DNA of 36,750 bases. Origin: Bacteroidota bacterium. Its GTDB lineage: Bacteria; Bacteroidota; Bacteroidia; NS11-12g; UBA955. The translations under genes and the position numbers were made by a program. The notes beneath the pieces are model-generated. The model was not told the origin of the DNA. It did no database searches and worked only from the letters and a program-made list of their open reading frames with translations. Positions within the stretch are counted from its first letter, which is position 1; each line of letters starts with the position of its first letter. The stretch spans positions 1 to 36,750 of the forward strand of contig JAQCBH010000022.1 in assembly GCA_027621365.1 (NCBI GenBank), written 5' to 3'. This document shows, one piece after another, positions 7,546-14,295 of this stretch.

Positions 7546-8956
7546 CCAACACTCCTTTCACCTGTGCGATCAATTGCTGCATTCCTATTTTTTCTTGTTG
7601 GCCCGTTTGCAAATTTTTCAGCATGATGCATTGCTCGGCCCTTTCTTGGTCTCCAATGATGCCGACCAAGGCATAGCCCCGGTTGTTGGCATAATCCAGC
7701 TGCTTTTTCAATTTGGCCGCCGATGTATAGACTTCTGAAGGTATGCCCGCTGCGCGCAAATCGCGAGAAGCCTGAGTGGCCAGGGCAAATGATTCTTCAT
7801 CCATCGGGCAAAGCAATACCCCCGCAATGGCTTGGCTATCTTCAGCGAACAGGCCAGCCGCCTCCATGGTATCGTAGATGCGATCCAAACCAAAGCTCAC
7901 CCCTACTCCGGGCACATCGGCCAGGCCAAAGGCTCCGGTTAGGTTGTCGTATCGACCACCACCACCAATACTTCCCAAACGAAAGTCAGCCGGCAGTCGC
8001 GCATCGTCAGCGCTCACTTCAAACACCGCACCGGTATAATAGCTCAGGCCGCGTGCCAGGGTCAAATCGAGCACTACCGAAGCTTGGTCGGGCAACAAGG
8101 ACTTGAGCAGTTTCAAGTCGTGAATGGCTTTTTCACAAGCCGTCTTGCCCTGCTCGACCGACTGCGCATTGGCGTCTTCGACCTCGTATATCTTGCGGTC
8201 TTCAAAGGCCTCCAATTTGGCTTCAAAGCTGTCCAGATCTTGGGCCTCGCACAACCATTCCCAAACGGGAACAGCATGACCCATTTCCCGATTGATCAAA
8301 TCTTGGCTCACGCCATCTCGCCCAATTTTATCAGCCTTGTCAATCGAGATCATGAATTCGTTCCAAGCCGACTTGGAGCCCAAGGCAGGAAGCAAGGCAT
8401 CCAATAATCCGCGGTGATTGATGCGCACTTGAACACCCAATCCCAGTTTGGCAAAGCTCTCCAAATACATCTCCACCAACTCGGCTTCGCAGAGCACAGA
8501 ATCAGCGCCTACTATATCAATGTCGCACTGCCAAAACTCACGGTAGCGACCTTTTTGGGGGCGATCGGCCCGCCAAACCGGCTGCATTTGGTAACGCTTA
8601 AATGGGAAGGTCAACTGCCCGCGGTTCATGACCACAAATCGAGCCAGGGGTACCGTCAAGTCGTAACGAAGACCCCGGTCAGAAATATGAGAAGACAAAG
8701 CCTTTGAATCGCTGCGCAATTCTTCCGGGGCCTTGCCCATGAAGTCGCCTGAATTCAAAATGCGAAACAGCAACTGGTCGCCTTCATCCCCGTATTTACC
8801 CTGAAGGGTTTTGAGGTTTTCCAAGGCCGGGGTTTCAATGGGATCGAATCCGTGCGAGAGAAAAACCTGCTCCAACACGCGCATGATGGCCTGACGGCGC
8901 TTGAGCACCTGAGGCGCAAAATCACGGGTTCCAGAGGGCAGTGAAGGCTTTTGCAT
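7538..8956 (-). CDS. hisS: Histidine--tRNA ligase
   Basis: This class II aminoacyl-tRNA synthetase charges tRNA-His. The 472-residue product begins MQKPSLPSGTRDFAP. It shows motif 2 (RYQMQPVWRADRPQKGRYREF), the histidine-specific loops (TLARGLSYYTGAVFEV and GSIGGGGRYDNLTG) and motif 3 (GVSFGLDRI). A C-terminal anticodon-binding domain covers about residues 375-472. The frame stays open upstream to a TTG at 9016, but that extension contains the promoter and is not family-like. A TATTTTTG box ends 4 nt before the ATG at 8956, suggesting a leaderless transcript. hutH follows with an 8-base overlap. Confidence 0.96.
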   Translation of the reverse strand: MQKPSLPSGTRDFAPQVLKRRQAIMRVLEQVFLSHGFDPIETPALENLKTLQGKYGDEGDQLLFRILNSGDFMGKAPEELRSDSKALSSHISDRGLRYDLTVPLARFVVMNRGQLTFPFKRYQMQPVWRADRPQKGRYREFWQCDIDIVGADSVLCEAELVEMYLESFAKLGLGVQVRINHRGLLDALLPALGSKSAWNEFMISIDKADKIGRDGVSQDLINREMGHAVPVWEWLCEAQDLDSFEAKLEAFEDRKIYEVEDANAQSVEQGKTACEKAIHDLKLLKSLLPDQASVVLDLTLARGLSYYTGAVFEVSADDARLPADFRLGSIGGGGRYDNLTGAFGLADVPGVGVSFGLDRIYDTMEAAGLFAEDSQAIAGVLLCPMDEESFALATQASRDLRAAGIPSEVYTSAAKLKKQLDYANNRGYALVGIIGDQERAEQCIMLKNLQTGQQEKIGMQQLIAQVKGVLGV

Positions 8957-8960
8957 CTGA

Positions 8961-8968
8961 CAAAAATA
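8961..8968 (-). promoter_or_regulatory. -7 box TATTTTTG for hisS-hutH
   Basis: On the minus strand TATTTTTG is followed by TCAG and then the hisS ATG. It is an exact TAnnTTTG match, and a 4-nt gap leaves no room for a leader with a ribosome binding site. Confidence 0.65.
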
Positions 8969-9004
8969 ACCCCAAACCCGTTTGTGAGAGAGGCAATTTG
9001 GCAC

Positions 9005-9012
9005 GACCTTTG
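9005..9012 (+). promoter_or_regulatory. Probable -7 box GACCTTTG for the thioredoxin-like gene
   Basis: GACCTTTG differs by one base from TAnnTTTG and lies 30 nt before the ATG at 9043, in the divergent region shared with hisS. Confidence 0.4.
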
Positions 9013-9042
9013 ACAAATCGAGTGCAAATTCAACTCCCGCAC

Positions 9043-9567
9043 ATGAAAAAAATCGTACTTAGTCTCCTCGTTTTCATCTTCAGCATGGGTTTGGCCCAAG
9101 CCCAAAATGCCCCCTCTATCAAGGTTCTGGATTTAAATCGCAACAGCGTTGCTTTTGATTCTTTGGTCAAAAAAGGCCAAATCACAGTGGTTTCGTTTTG
9201 GGCAACTTGGTGCGGCCCCTGCATCAAGGAATTGCAGGCCATCGATGACAACAAGTACGAAGATTGGCAAACCCGTTTTGGAGTGGAATTGATTGCTGTG
9301 AGCATCGACGATGCCCGCAACTCGGTCAAAGTAAAACCTTTTGTCACTAGCCGCGGCTGGGAATACACCGTAGTATTGGACCAGAACAGCGAATTGTTCC
9401 GCGAGTTGGGTGGTGTGAACCCCCCAACCTTGTTCATCTACGACAGCAACGGCAATTTGGCATACAGCCACCAAGGCTACGTTCCAGGCTCTGAAGAAGA
9501 CATCGAAGAAGAATTGATTCGCATTTCAGGCGCTGCCACCGAGCCCGCGCAGGGCGCTGGCCACTAA
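9043..9567 (+). CDS. TlpA/ResA-like exported thioredoxin-fold protein
   Basis: This is a 174-residue thiol-disulfide oxidoreductase with a cleavable signal peptide (MKKIVLSLLVFIFSMGLAQAQ), so it acts in the periplasm. The redox centre is WATWCGPC (Cys at about 57 and 60). The cis-Pro loop is VNPPTLFIYD. These fit the TlpA/ResA family, which reduces disulfides, for example in apo-cytochromes c or in haem and metal-site assembly. The specific substrate is not evident; a c-type cytochrome gene lies in the window but is not adjacent. The start at 9043 is chosen because the frame upstream runs through the divergent hisS promoter. A VOC gene follows 18 nt later, probably in one transcript. Confidence 0.9.
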   Translation: MKKIVLSLLVFIFSMGLAQAQNAPSIKVLDLNRNSVAFDSLVKKGQITVVSFWATWCGPCIKELQAIDDNKYEDWQTRFGVELIAVSIDDARNSVKVKPFVTSRGWEYTVVLDQNSELFRELGGVNPPTLFIYDSNGNLAYSHQGYVPGSEEDIEEELIRISGAATEPAQGAGH

Positions 9568-9585
9568 GCTTTAGCTCCCCTTTTC

Positions 9586-10005
9586 ATGATCCAAAACATT
9601 TCTCAATCCAGCCCGGGTCGAATCACCGGTATTGGAGGCATTTTCCTGCGCAGTTCGCAAGTGGAGGCCATGAATGCTTGGTACAGCCAAAAACTCGGCC
9701 TGGAAATCGGCCCTTACGGTGTGGTTTTTCCTTGGAAAGACCATGAAAACCCCGAGCTTCCGGGCTCCACTTGTTGGAACGTCATGGAAAAAGCCAACGA
9801 CTATTTCTTGGTGGAAGGCCAAACCTACATGGTGAATTACCGAGTAGACAATTTGAGCTTGTTGCTAGAAAAATTGAAGGCTGAGGGAATCGAATCACTC
9901 AAGCCGGTCGAGCACCACGACTTCGGTTCTTTTGCTTGGATCTTGGATCCCGACGGCAACCAAATCGAACTCTGGGAACCCAAAGACAGCGGCTTGGGGT
10001 TGTGA
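9586..10005 (+). CDS. Glyoxalase/bleomycin-resistance (VOC) superfamily protein
   Basis: This 139-residue protein has the paired beta-alpha-beta-beta-beta modules of the vicinal oxygen chelate fold. The first module is GRITGIGGIFLRSS and MNAWYSQKLGLEIG; the second is YMVNYRVDNLSLLLEKLKAEGI and FAWILDPDGNQIELWEP. The ending DPDGNQIELWEP contains the usual C-terminal metal-ligand Glu. The family includes glyoxalase I, dioxygenases and drug-binding proteins, and nothing here fixes the substrate. It sits 18 nt after the thioredoxin-like gene and has no evident promoter of its own. It converges on gmhB. Confidence 0.85.
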   Translation: MIQNISQSSPGRITGIGGIFLRSSQVEAMNAWYSQKLGLEIGPYGVVFPWKDHENPELPGSTCWNVMEKANDYFLVEGQTYMVNYRVDNLSLLLEKLKAEGIESLKPVEHHDFGSFAWILDPDGNQIELWEPKDSGLGL

Positions 10006-10008
10006 GAC

Positions 10009-10050
10009 GGAACTTCTCTAGAAAGACCAATCCGGACTCTTTAAAGTTCC
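10009..10050. repeat. Inverted repeat in the convergent VOC/gmhB gap
   Basis: GGAACTT (10009-10015) and AAGTTCC (10044-10050) form a perfect 7-bp inverted repeat separated by 28 bases. An inner AAAG/CTTT pair could extend the fold. It lies directly after the VOC stop codon, in a 92-base gap between convergent genes, and may act as an mRNA 3'-end structure. There is no T-tract on either side to support a classic terminator. Confidence 0.45.
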
Positions 10051-10097
10051 ATCTTTGCGAAACTTGGCGGCTTGCCTCCCGTTAAGGCTCCCCAAAA

Positions 10098-10586
10098 CTA
10101 CAAGCCCAAATCAGCGGGACGCAGTGGCCCCTGATTGACCGGAATTAGCACCCCTTTGACACCCGCCTTTTCAGCCGCATCGACGTCGCGGGGTTTGTCA
10201 CCCATCATCAAACTCGAGGAAGCATCTAACCCATAGCGGTGCAAGGCCTTTTCAATGAGCAAGGATCCTGGCTTGCGGCACAAACAACGCCCAGTCGTTC
10301 CTTCGTGGTGCGGGCAAAAGAAACACTCTTCAATGCGAAAGCCCATGGCCACGCAGCGCCCCATCAGGTATTGATGAATTCGATCGACATCATGACGCTC
10401 GTACAAGCCCTTGGCCAGACCCGCTTGATTGGTAATGATCACCAATTTATAGCCCGCATCGAACCATTCTTTCATGGTCTCCAAGGCCCCGTCGAGAATG
10501 TGAAATTCGTCGAGGTTTTTCGTGTAATCACCGGGATCGTGATTGATTACACCATCGCGGTCGAGGAAGAGGGCCTTTTGGGACAT
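10098..10586 (-). CDS. gmhB: D-glycero-beta-D-manno-heptose 1,7-bisphosphate 7-phosphatase-like HAD phosphatase
   Basis: This 162-residue HAD-IIIA hydrolase removes the 7-phosphate in ADP-heptose synthesis for LPS core; close relatives act on histidinol phosphate. Motif I is FLDRDGVIN (Asp8 and Asp10), motif II is IITNQAG, and motif III/IV is KPGSLL with MMGDKPRDVDAA. The zinc loop typical of GmhB is present as CPHHEGTTGRCLC. A sugar role fits the divergent mannosyltransferase-like gene, but no other heptose gene is in the window, so the exact substrate is an inference. The ATG at 10586 is 38 bases from the neighbour's start, so both promoters must sit in this short gap. Confidence 0.85.
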   Translation of the reverse strand: MSQKALFLDRDGVINHDPGDYTKNLDEFHILDGALETMKEWFDAGYKLVIITNQAGLAKGLYERHDVDRIHQYLMGRCVAMGFRIEECFFCPHHEGTTGRCLCRKPGSLLIEKALHRYGLDASSSLMMGDKPRDVDAAEKAGVKGVLIPVNQGPLRPADLGL

Positions 10587-10606
10587 AGATTTGCTGCAAA
10601 ATAACG

Positions 10607-10614
10607 TAATTTCG
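10607..10614 (+). promoter_or_regulatory. Possible -7 box TAATTTCG for the mannosyltransferase-like gene
   Basis: TAATTTCG differs from TAnnTTTG at one base and ends 10 nt before the ATG at 10625. The overlapping GCTCTTTG (10614-10621) is a weaker alternative ending only 3 nt from the ATG. The same TTCG variant occurs before yidC. Confidence 0.35.
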
Positions 10615-10624
10615 CTCTTTGCCC

Positions 10625-11356
10625 ATGAGTCATTACCTGGTCATCATTCCCACCTACAACGAAATCGAGAACATCGAAGCGATGGTGCATCGAGTGATGG
10701 GTTTGGAAAAACACATCGACTTGTTGGTGGTTGACGACGGTTCGCCCGATGGTACCGGCCAAAAGGTCAAAGACCTACAAGCCACCTACCGCGATCGCTT
10801 GCACTTGTTGGAGCGCAGCGAAAAGAACGGCTTGGGAACGGCTTACATCGCTGGCTTTCACTGGGCCTTGGACCGCCCCTACACCCACATTTGCGAGATG
10901 GACTGCGATTTTTCTCATCCGGTCGACCAACTTCCAAAACTCATAGAGCATTGCGAAGGGCCTAATGCCGCTGACCTCTGCGTGGGTTCCCGTTATGTAG
11001 GCGGCGTAGTAAACGTTGTCAATTGGCCCATGGGCCGCGTATTGATGAGCTATTACGCTTCCAAATACGTGCAATTCATCACCGGCTTGAACGTAGCAGA
11101 CACGACCGCCGGATTCGTTTGTTACCAGCGCCAGGTGTTGGAGACCATTGGAATCGACGGCATCAAGTTTCGCGGATACGCCTTCCAAATCGAGATGAAA
11201 TTTCGCTCGGCCAAAAAGGGCTACCGCATTGCCGAGCATCCGATCATTTTCACGGACCGCACGGCTGGCACTTCCAAAATGAGCACAAAAATCTTCCGCG
11301 AGGCCTTGTTCGGCGTCATCGAGCTCAAGCTAAAAAGCATCTTTGGCCGTTTATAA
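10625..11356 (+). CDS. Polyprenol-monophosphomannose synthase-like glycosyltransferase (GT2)
   Basis: This 243-residue family 2 glycosyltransferase resembles dolichol-phosphate mannosyltransferases, which transfer mannose (or glucose) from a nucleotide sugar to a lipid phosphate. Motifs are VIIPTYNEIENIEAMV at the N-terminus, VVDDGSPDGTG (UDP/GDP binding), NGLGTAYIAGFHWAL, the metal-binding EMDCDFSHP, and FRGYAFQIEMKFRS. The C-terminal segment (IIFTDRTAGTSKMS) is typical. There are no C-terminal membrane helices, so it is the soluble, membrane-associated type. The ATG at 10625 is preferred over a TTG two codons earlier. Sugar specificity is not established by sequence. Confidence 0.88.
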   Translation: MSHYLVIIPTYNEIENIEAMVHRVMGLEKHIDLLVVDDGSPDGTGQKVKDLQATYRDRLHLLERSEKNGLGTAYIAGFHWALDRPYTHICEMDCDFSHPVDQLPKLIEHCEGPNAADLCVGSRYVGGVVNVVNWPMGRVLMSYYASKYVQFITGLNVADTTAGFVCYQRQVLETIGIDGIKFRGYAFQIEMKFRSAKKGYRIAEHPIIFTDRTAGTSKMSTKIFREALFGVIELKLKSIFGRL

Positions 11357-11391
11357 GCCACCCAAAACTTGGCTCGGCCATTTTTCACCCC

Positions 11392-11399
11392 TAATTTTG
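11392..11399 (+). promoter_or_regulatory. -7 box TAATTTTG for corA
   Basis: This exact TAnnTTTG match lies 49 nt before the corA ATG, in the 92-base gap after the mannosyltransferase-like gene. The leader contains an out-of-frame ATG at 11417, which could start a 33-codon frame ending inside corA. Confidence 0.6.
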
Positions 11400-11448
11400 C
11401 GCCCGTTCCCACTCCCATGGATAGCGAACCTCGAAGTCGAAATACCCA

Positions 11449-12399
11449 ATGCTGCGCGTCTACTACCAGCGAAACAATGCTGTACAAAAAGTACAGACAC
11501 TGTCTCAACTCGAGACTTTAGAGGGATTGATTTGGATTGACCTTCAGAATCCCACTTCAGACGAAATCAAGGATGTAGAATCCCACTTTGAATTCAAATT
11601 CCAAAGCCGCCAAGAGCAGTTGGAGATTGAAAGTTCATCGCGCTATTTCGAAACCGACGACGAAATCATTGCGAACAACAACTTCTTGCAATTGAACAAA
11701 GAGGGCAATCAGTACATCCTGAACCCGGTCTCTTTCATCTTGCAAGACGATGTGTTGTTCACCTACCGCGACGCCAACATCATCGCCTTCGCCGAATGCG
11801 TGCGCAAGATCAAGGCAGCAGGCAAAACCCTGCACAGCGGCAAGCAAATCATAGCCACCTTGCTGGAAACGGCCGTCGACACCGATGCCGACCTTCAAGA
11901 GAACTTGGCTCGACAAATCAGCGGCCTGAGCAAGGAAATTGCGTTCGAGAAAACCCCCGATGAGGAAATCATCTTGGAAATCAACCGCTTGTTGGAATTG
12001 ACCTTGGAGTTGCGCCAAAACGCCGTCGACAAACAGCGAGTACTCAGCAGCATTCTCAAATCAAAAGAATTCTTGGGCGAGGATTACGAGCGACTTCGCA
12101 TCGTGATCAAAGACATCAATTCGCTGATCGAACACACCAATTTCAGTTTCCAGCGATTGGAGAACATGCAGACCACTTTCATGGGTCTGGTCAACATCGA
12201 GCAGAACAAAATCATCAAGATCTTCACGGTTGCCTCGGTGATTTTTATGCCCCCCACCCTCATCGCCTCTGTCTACGGCATGAACTTCGCCCACACGCCT
12301 GAATTCCATTGGAAATGGGGCTTCTGGTTCGCTGTCGGATTGATGCTTCTTAGCTCAGGTGGAACCTTGCTGTTCTTCAAACGCCGCAGGTGGTTGTAA
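11449..12399 (+). CDS. corA: CorA-family magnesium/cobalt transporter
   Basis: CorA is a homopentameric inner-membrane channel for Mg2+ and Co2+. The 316-residue protein has the usual acidic and helical cytoplasmic domain (about 1-250). Two C-terminal membrane helices follow (about 257-277 and 289-309), joined by the periplasmic selectivity loop with YGMNF. The short basic tail FFKRRRWL is characteristic. Start choice: ATG 11449 gives MLRVYYQRN, which fits the family. A degenerate copy of the last 31 bases of this gene occurs 62 bases downstream (see repeat). Confidence 0.93.
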   Translation: MLRVYYQRNNAVQKVQTLSQLETLEGLIWIDLQNPTSDEIKDVESHFEFKFQSRQEQLEIESSSRYFETDDEIIANNNFLQLNKEGNQYILNPVSFILQDDVLFTYRDANIIAFAECVRKIKAAGKTLHSGKQIIATLLETAVDTDADLQENLARQISGLSKEIAFEKTPDEEIILEINRLLELTLELRQNAVDKQRVLSSILKSKEFLGEDYERLRIVIKDINSLIEHTNFSFQRLENMQTTFMGLVNIEQNKIIKIFTVASVIFMPPTLIASVYGMNFAHTPEFHWKWGFWFAVGLMLLSSGGTLLFFKRRRWL

Positions 12400-12459
12400 G
12401 CCAGGCCGTCCAGGAGGCTTGCCTGTGCTTGCGTTTCTTCAATCGCCGCCGGTGGATGT
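12367..12459 (+). repeat. Degenerate direct repeat of the corA 3' end
   Basis: The stretch 12367-12397 (end of corA) and 12429-12459 (downstream) agree at 26 of 31 bases, including CTTCAA, CGCCGC and GGTGG. The second copy could encode RFFNRRRW, close to the FFKRRRW tail of CorA. It lies in the 139-base gap before the next gene and has no gene of its own. It looks like a decayed partial duplication. Confidence 0.6.
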
Positions 12460-12538
12460 GCGTTTCGCCTATGAGTCAGGTCGACTGATTGCATCTCCCG
12501 ATGCTTGAACCTAATGAGGCTTTGATTGTTTCTTTTTC

Positions 12539-13024
12539 ATGCGTGCTGTCATCCTAGCCTTGGCTTTGGTTTTGTTGAGTCTTTCGAGCTCGACCGCAGT
12601 CTTGCGCAGCACCTACAAGGAGGCACTCACGAATCCTGATAAAGTCGCTCAATTGGCCCGGACAGCCAAGGCCCAGATAGGCACAGCGGTGGGGAAAGCT
12701 TATTATGCCACCGCCTTGGGATTTGAAGCCCGAGATAGCTACGTTCCCACCACCAAATACAGCAAAGCCACCGAAGCCTGGGCCTATTTTGATCAGGCGG
12801 TTCGTCAAAACTCCAATGATGCCGAAATTCGGTTTTTGCGTTTCAGTTTTGCTTGCGAAACACCTTCCATGTTGGGCATGAAGACCTACATGCAAGAGGA
12901 CATTCGCTTCCTGATCAACCACAAACAGGAGTTGATCGGCCACGGTTTGGCCAGCACCATTCAGCAGTACTGCAGTACCTGCGATTGCTTAACGGCCACC
13001 CAGAAAGCGTCGTTGAGGTTTTAG
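12539..13024 (+). CDS. Conserved small exported protein of unknown function
   Basis: This 161-residue protein begins with a hydrophobic signal segment (VILALALVLLSLSSSTA). Its body is predicted helical. The segment KYSKATEAWAYFDQAVRQNSNDAEIRFLRFSFACETPSMLG resembles a tetratricopeptide-like hairpin. It recalls a family of uncharacterised Bacteroidota proteins sharing an EIRFLRFS core; this is recalled similarity, not a search result. Two Cys (YCSTCDC region) lie near the C-terminus. No function can be assigned. It follows corA on the same strand after 139 bases and converges on pgk. Confidence 0.7.
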   Translation: MRAVILALALVLLSLSSSTAVLRSTYKEALTNPDKVAQLARTAKAQIGTAVGKAYYATALGFEARDSYVPTTKYSKATEAWAYFDQAVRQNSNDAEIRFLRFSFACETPSMLGMKTYMQEDIRFLINHKQELIGHGLASTIQQYCSTCDCLTATQKASLRF

Positions 13025-13101
13025 GGGACTTTTTCGAGGTACGGACTAAATAGCCAGATATCTTCAAAATCCAGTTAGGCCTGCACTGAGGCCCGAACCA
13101 A

Positions 13102-14295
13102 TTAGTCAGCCAATACCGCTGCGATTCCAGGCAAGGTTTTGCCTTCGAAGAACTCCAACAAGGCGCCACCACCGGTGCTCACGTAGCTCACCTGGTCTTG
13201 GTAGCCAAACTGGTAAACGGCAGCGGCACTGTCACCGCCCCCGATCAAACTGAAGGCTCCGTTTTGGGTAGCGGCGGCCACGGCATCGGCCACGGCTTTG
13301 GTGCCCGACTCGAAGGCTTTCATTTCAAACACGCCCATGGGGCCGTTCCACAAAATGGTTTTGCTGGCCGCCAATATGCTGGCAAAGTGTTTTTGGGCTT
13401 CGGGCCCAATGTCAAGACCCATCCAACCGGCAGGAACTGATCCTGATGGAGCCACTTGGGTGGCGGCATCGGCAGCAAACTTATCAGCCAGCACGCTGTC
13501 TACGGGCAAATGAATCTGCACTCCTGACTCAGCCGCACGGGCCAAGATTTCGCGGCAGGTCTCCAAGCGATCGTCTTCGCACAAAGAGTTTCCAATCTCA
13601 CCGCCTTGGGCTTTGAAAAAGGTATAAGCCATACCCCCACCAATCAGGATGTGATCAGCCACCTTCATCAGGTTTTCGACTATCAAAATTTTGTCGCTCA
13701 CCTTGGCACCACCCACAATGGCGGTCAAGGGGCGAGCGGGGCTATCCATCACCTTTTGGGCATTGGCGACCTCTTTGGCCATCAAATATCCGAAGGCTTT
13801 CTTGCCAGGGAAATGAGCGGCCATAACGGCCGTTGAAGCATGGGCGCGGTGAGCCGTACCGAAGGCATCGTTCACGTAAAAACTACCCAAAGAAGCCAAA
13901 GCAGCGCTAAAGGCTTCCTCTCCCTTTTCTTCCTCTTTGTAGAAACGCAAGTTTTCCAACAACAAAACCTCACCCGCCTTCAAGTTAGCCGCCATTTGCT
14001 TGGCCTCTTCGCCTATGCAATCGGGAGCAAATTGCACGGGGCGAGCCAGCAAATCAGCCAAATGCGATTGAATGTGGCGCAAGGAGAATTTGTCTTCTGG
14101 GCCTGTTTTGGGGCGACCCAAGTGGCTCATGATGATGACCGAACCGCCGTCAGACAAGATTTTGTTCAAGGTAGGCAGGGCGGCGCGCATGCGCGAATCA
14201 TCGGTGATCTGAAAATCAGCATTCAGGGGCACGTTGAAATCAACGCGTACCAAAACGGTTTCTCCAGCGAGGGAAATGGTTTCTACGGTCTTCAT
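13102..14295 (-). CDS. pgk: Phosphoglycerate kinase
   Basis: This glycolytic enzyme transfers phosphate between 1,3-bisphosphoglycerate and ADP. The 397-residue protein has the signature VLVRVDFNVPLN at the N-terminus. Substrate-binding stretches are SHLGRP and LLLENLRFYKEEE, followed by AFGTAHRAHAST, VGGAKVSDKI and the nucleotide-binding WNGPMGVFE and GGGDSAAAVYQFG. Length matches the family. Its ATG directly abuts the glyS stop codon (TAA ATG), so the two genes form an operon. It converges on the small exported-protein gene with a 77-base gap that contains no convincing terminator. Confidence 0.97.
   Translation of the reverse strand: MKTVETISLAGETVLVRVDFNVPLNADFQITDDSRMRAALPTLNKILSDGGSVIIMSHLGRPKTGPEDKFSLRHIQSHLADLLARPVQFAPDCIGEEAKQMAANLKAGEVLLLENLRFYKEEEKGEEAFSAALASLGSFYVNDAFGTAHRAHASTAVMAAHFPGKKAFGYLMAKEVANAQKVMDSPARPLTAIVGGAKVSDKILIVENLMKVADHILIGGGMAYTFFKAQGGEIGNSLCEDDRLETCREILARAAESGVQIHLPVDSVLADKFAADAATQVAPSGSVPAGWMGLDIGPEAQKHFASILAASKTILWNGPMGVFEMKAFESGTKAVADAVAAATQNGAFSLIGGGDSAAAVYQFGYQDQVSYVSTGGGALLEFFEGKTLPGIAAVLAD

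Noticed and set aside
13078-13093. GGCCT/AGGCC inverted repeat between pgk and the small exported-protein gene
   Set aside because: The stem is only five bases and no T-run follows closely on either strand; too weak to call a terminator.
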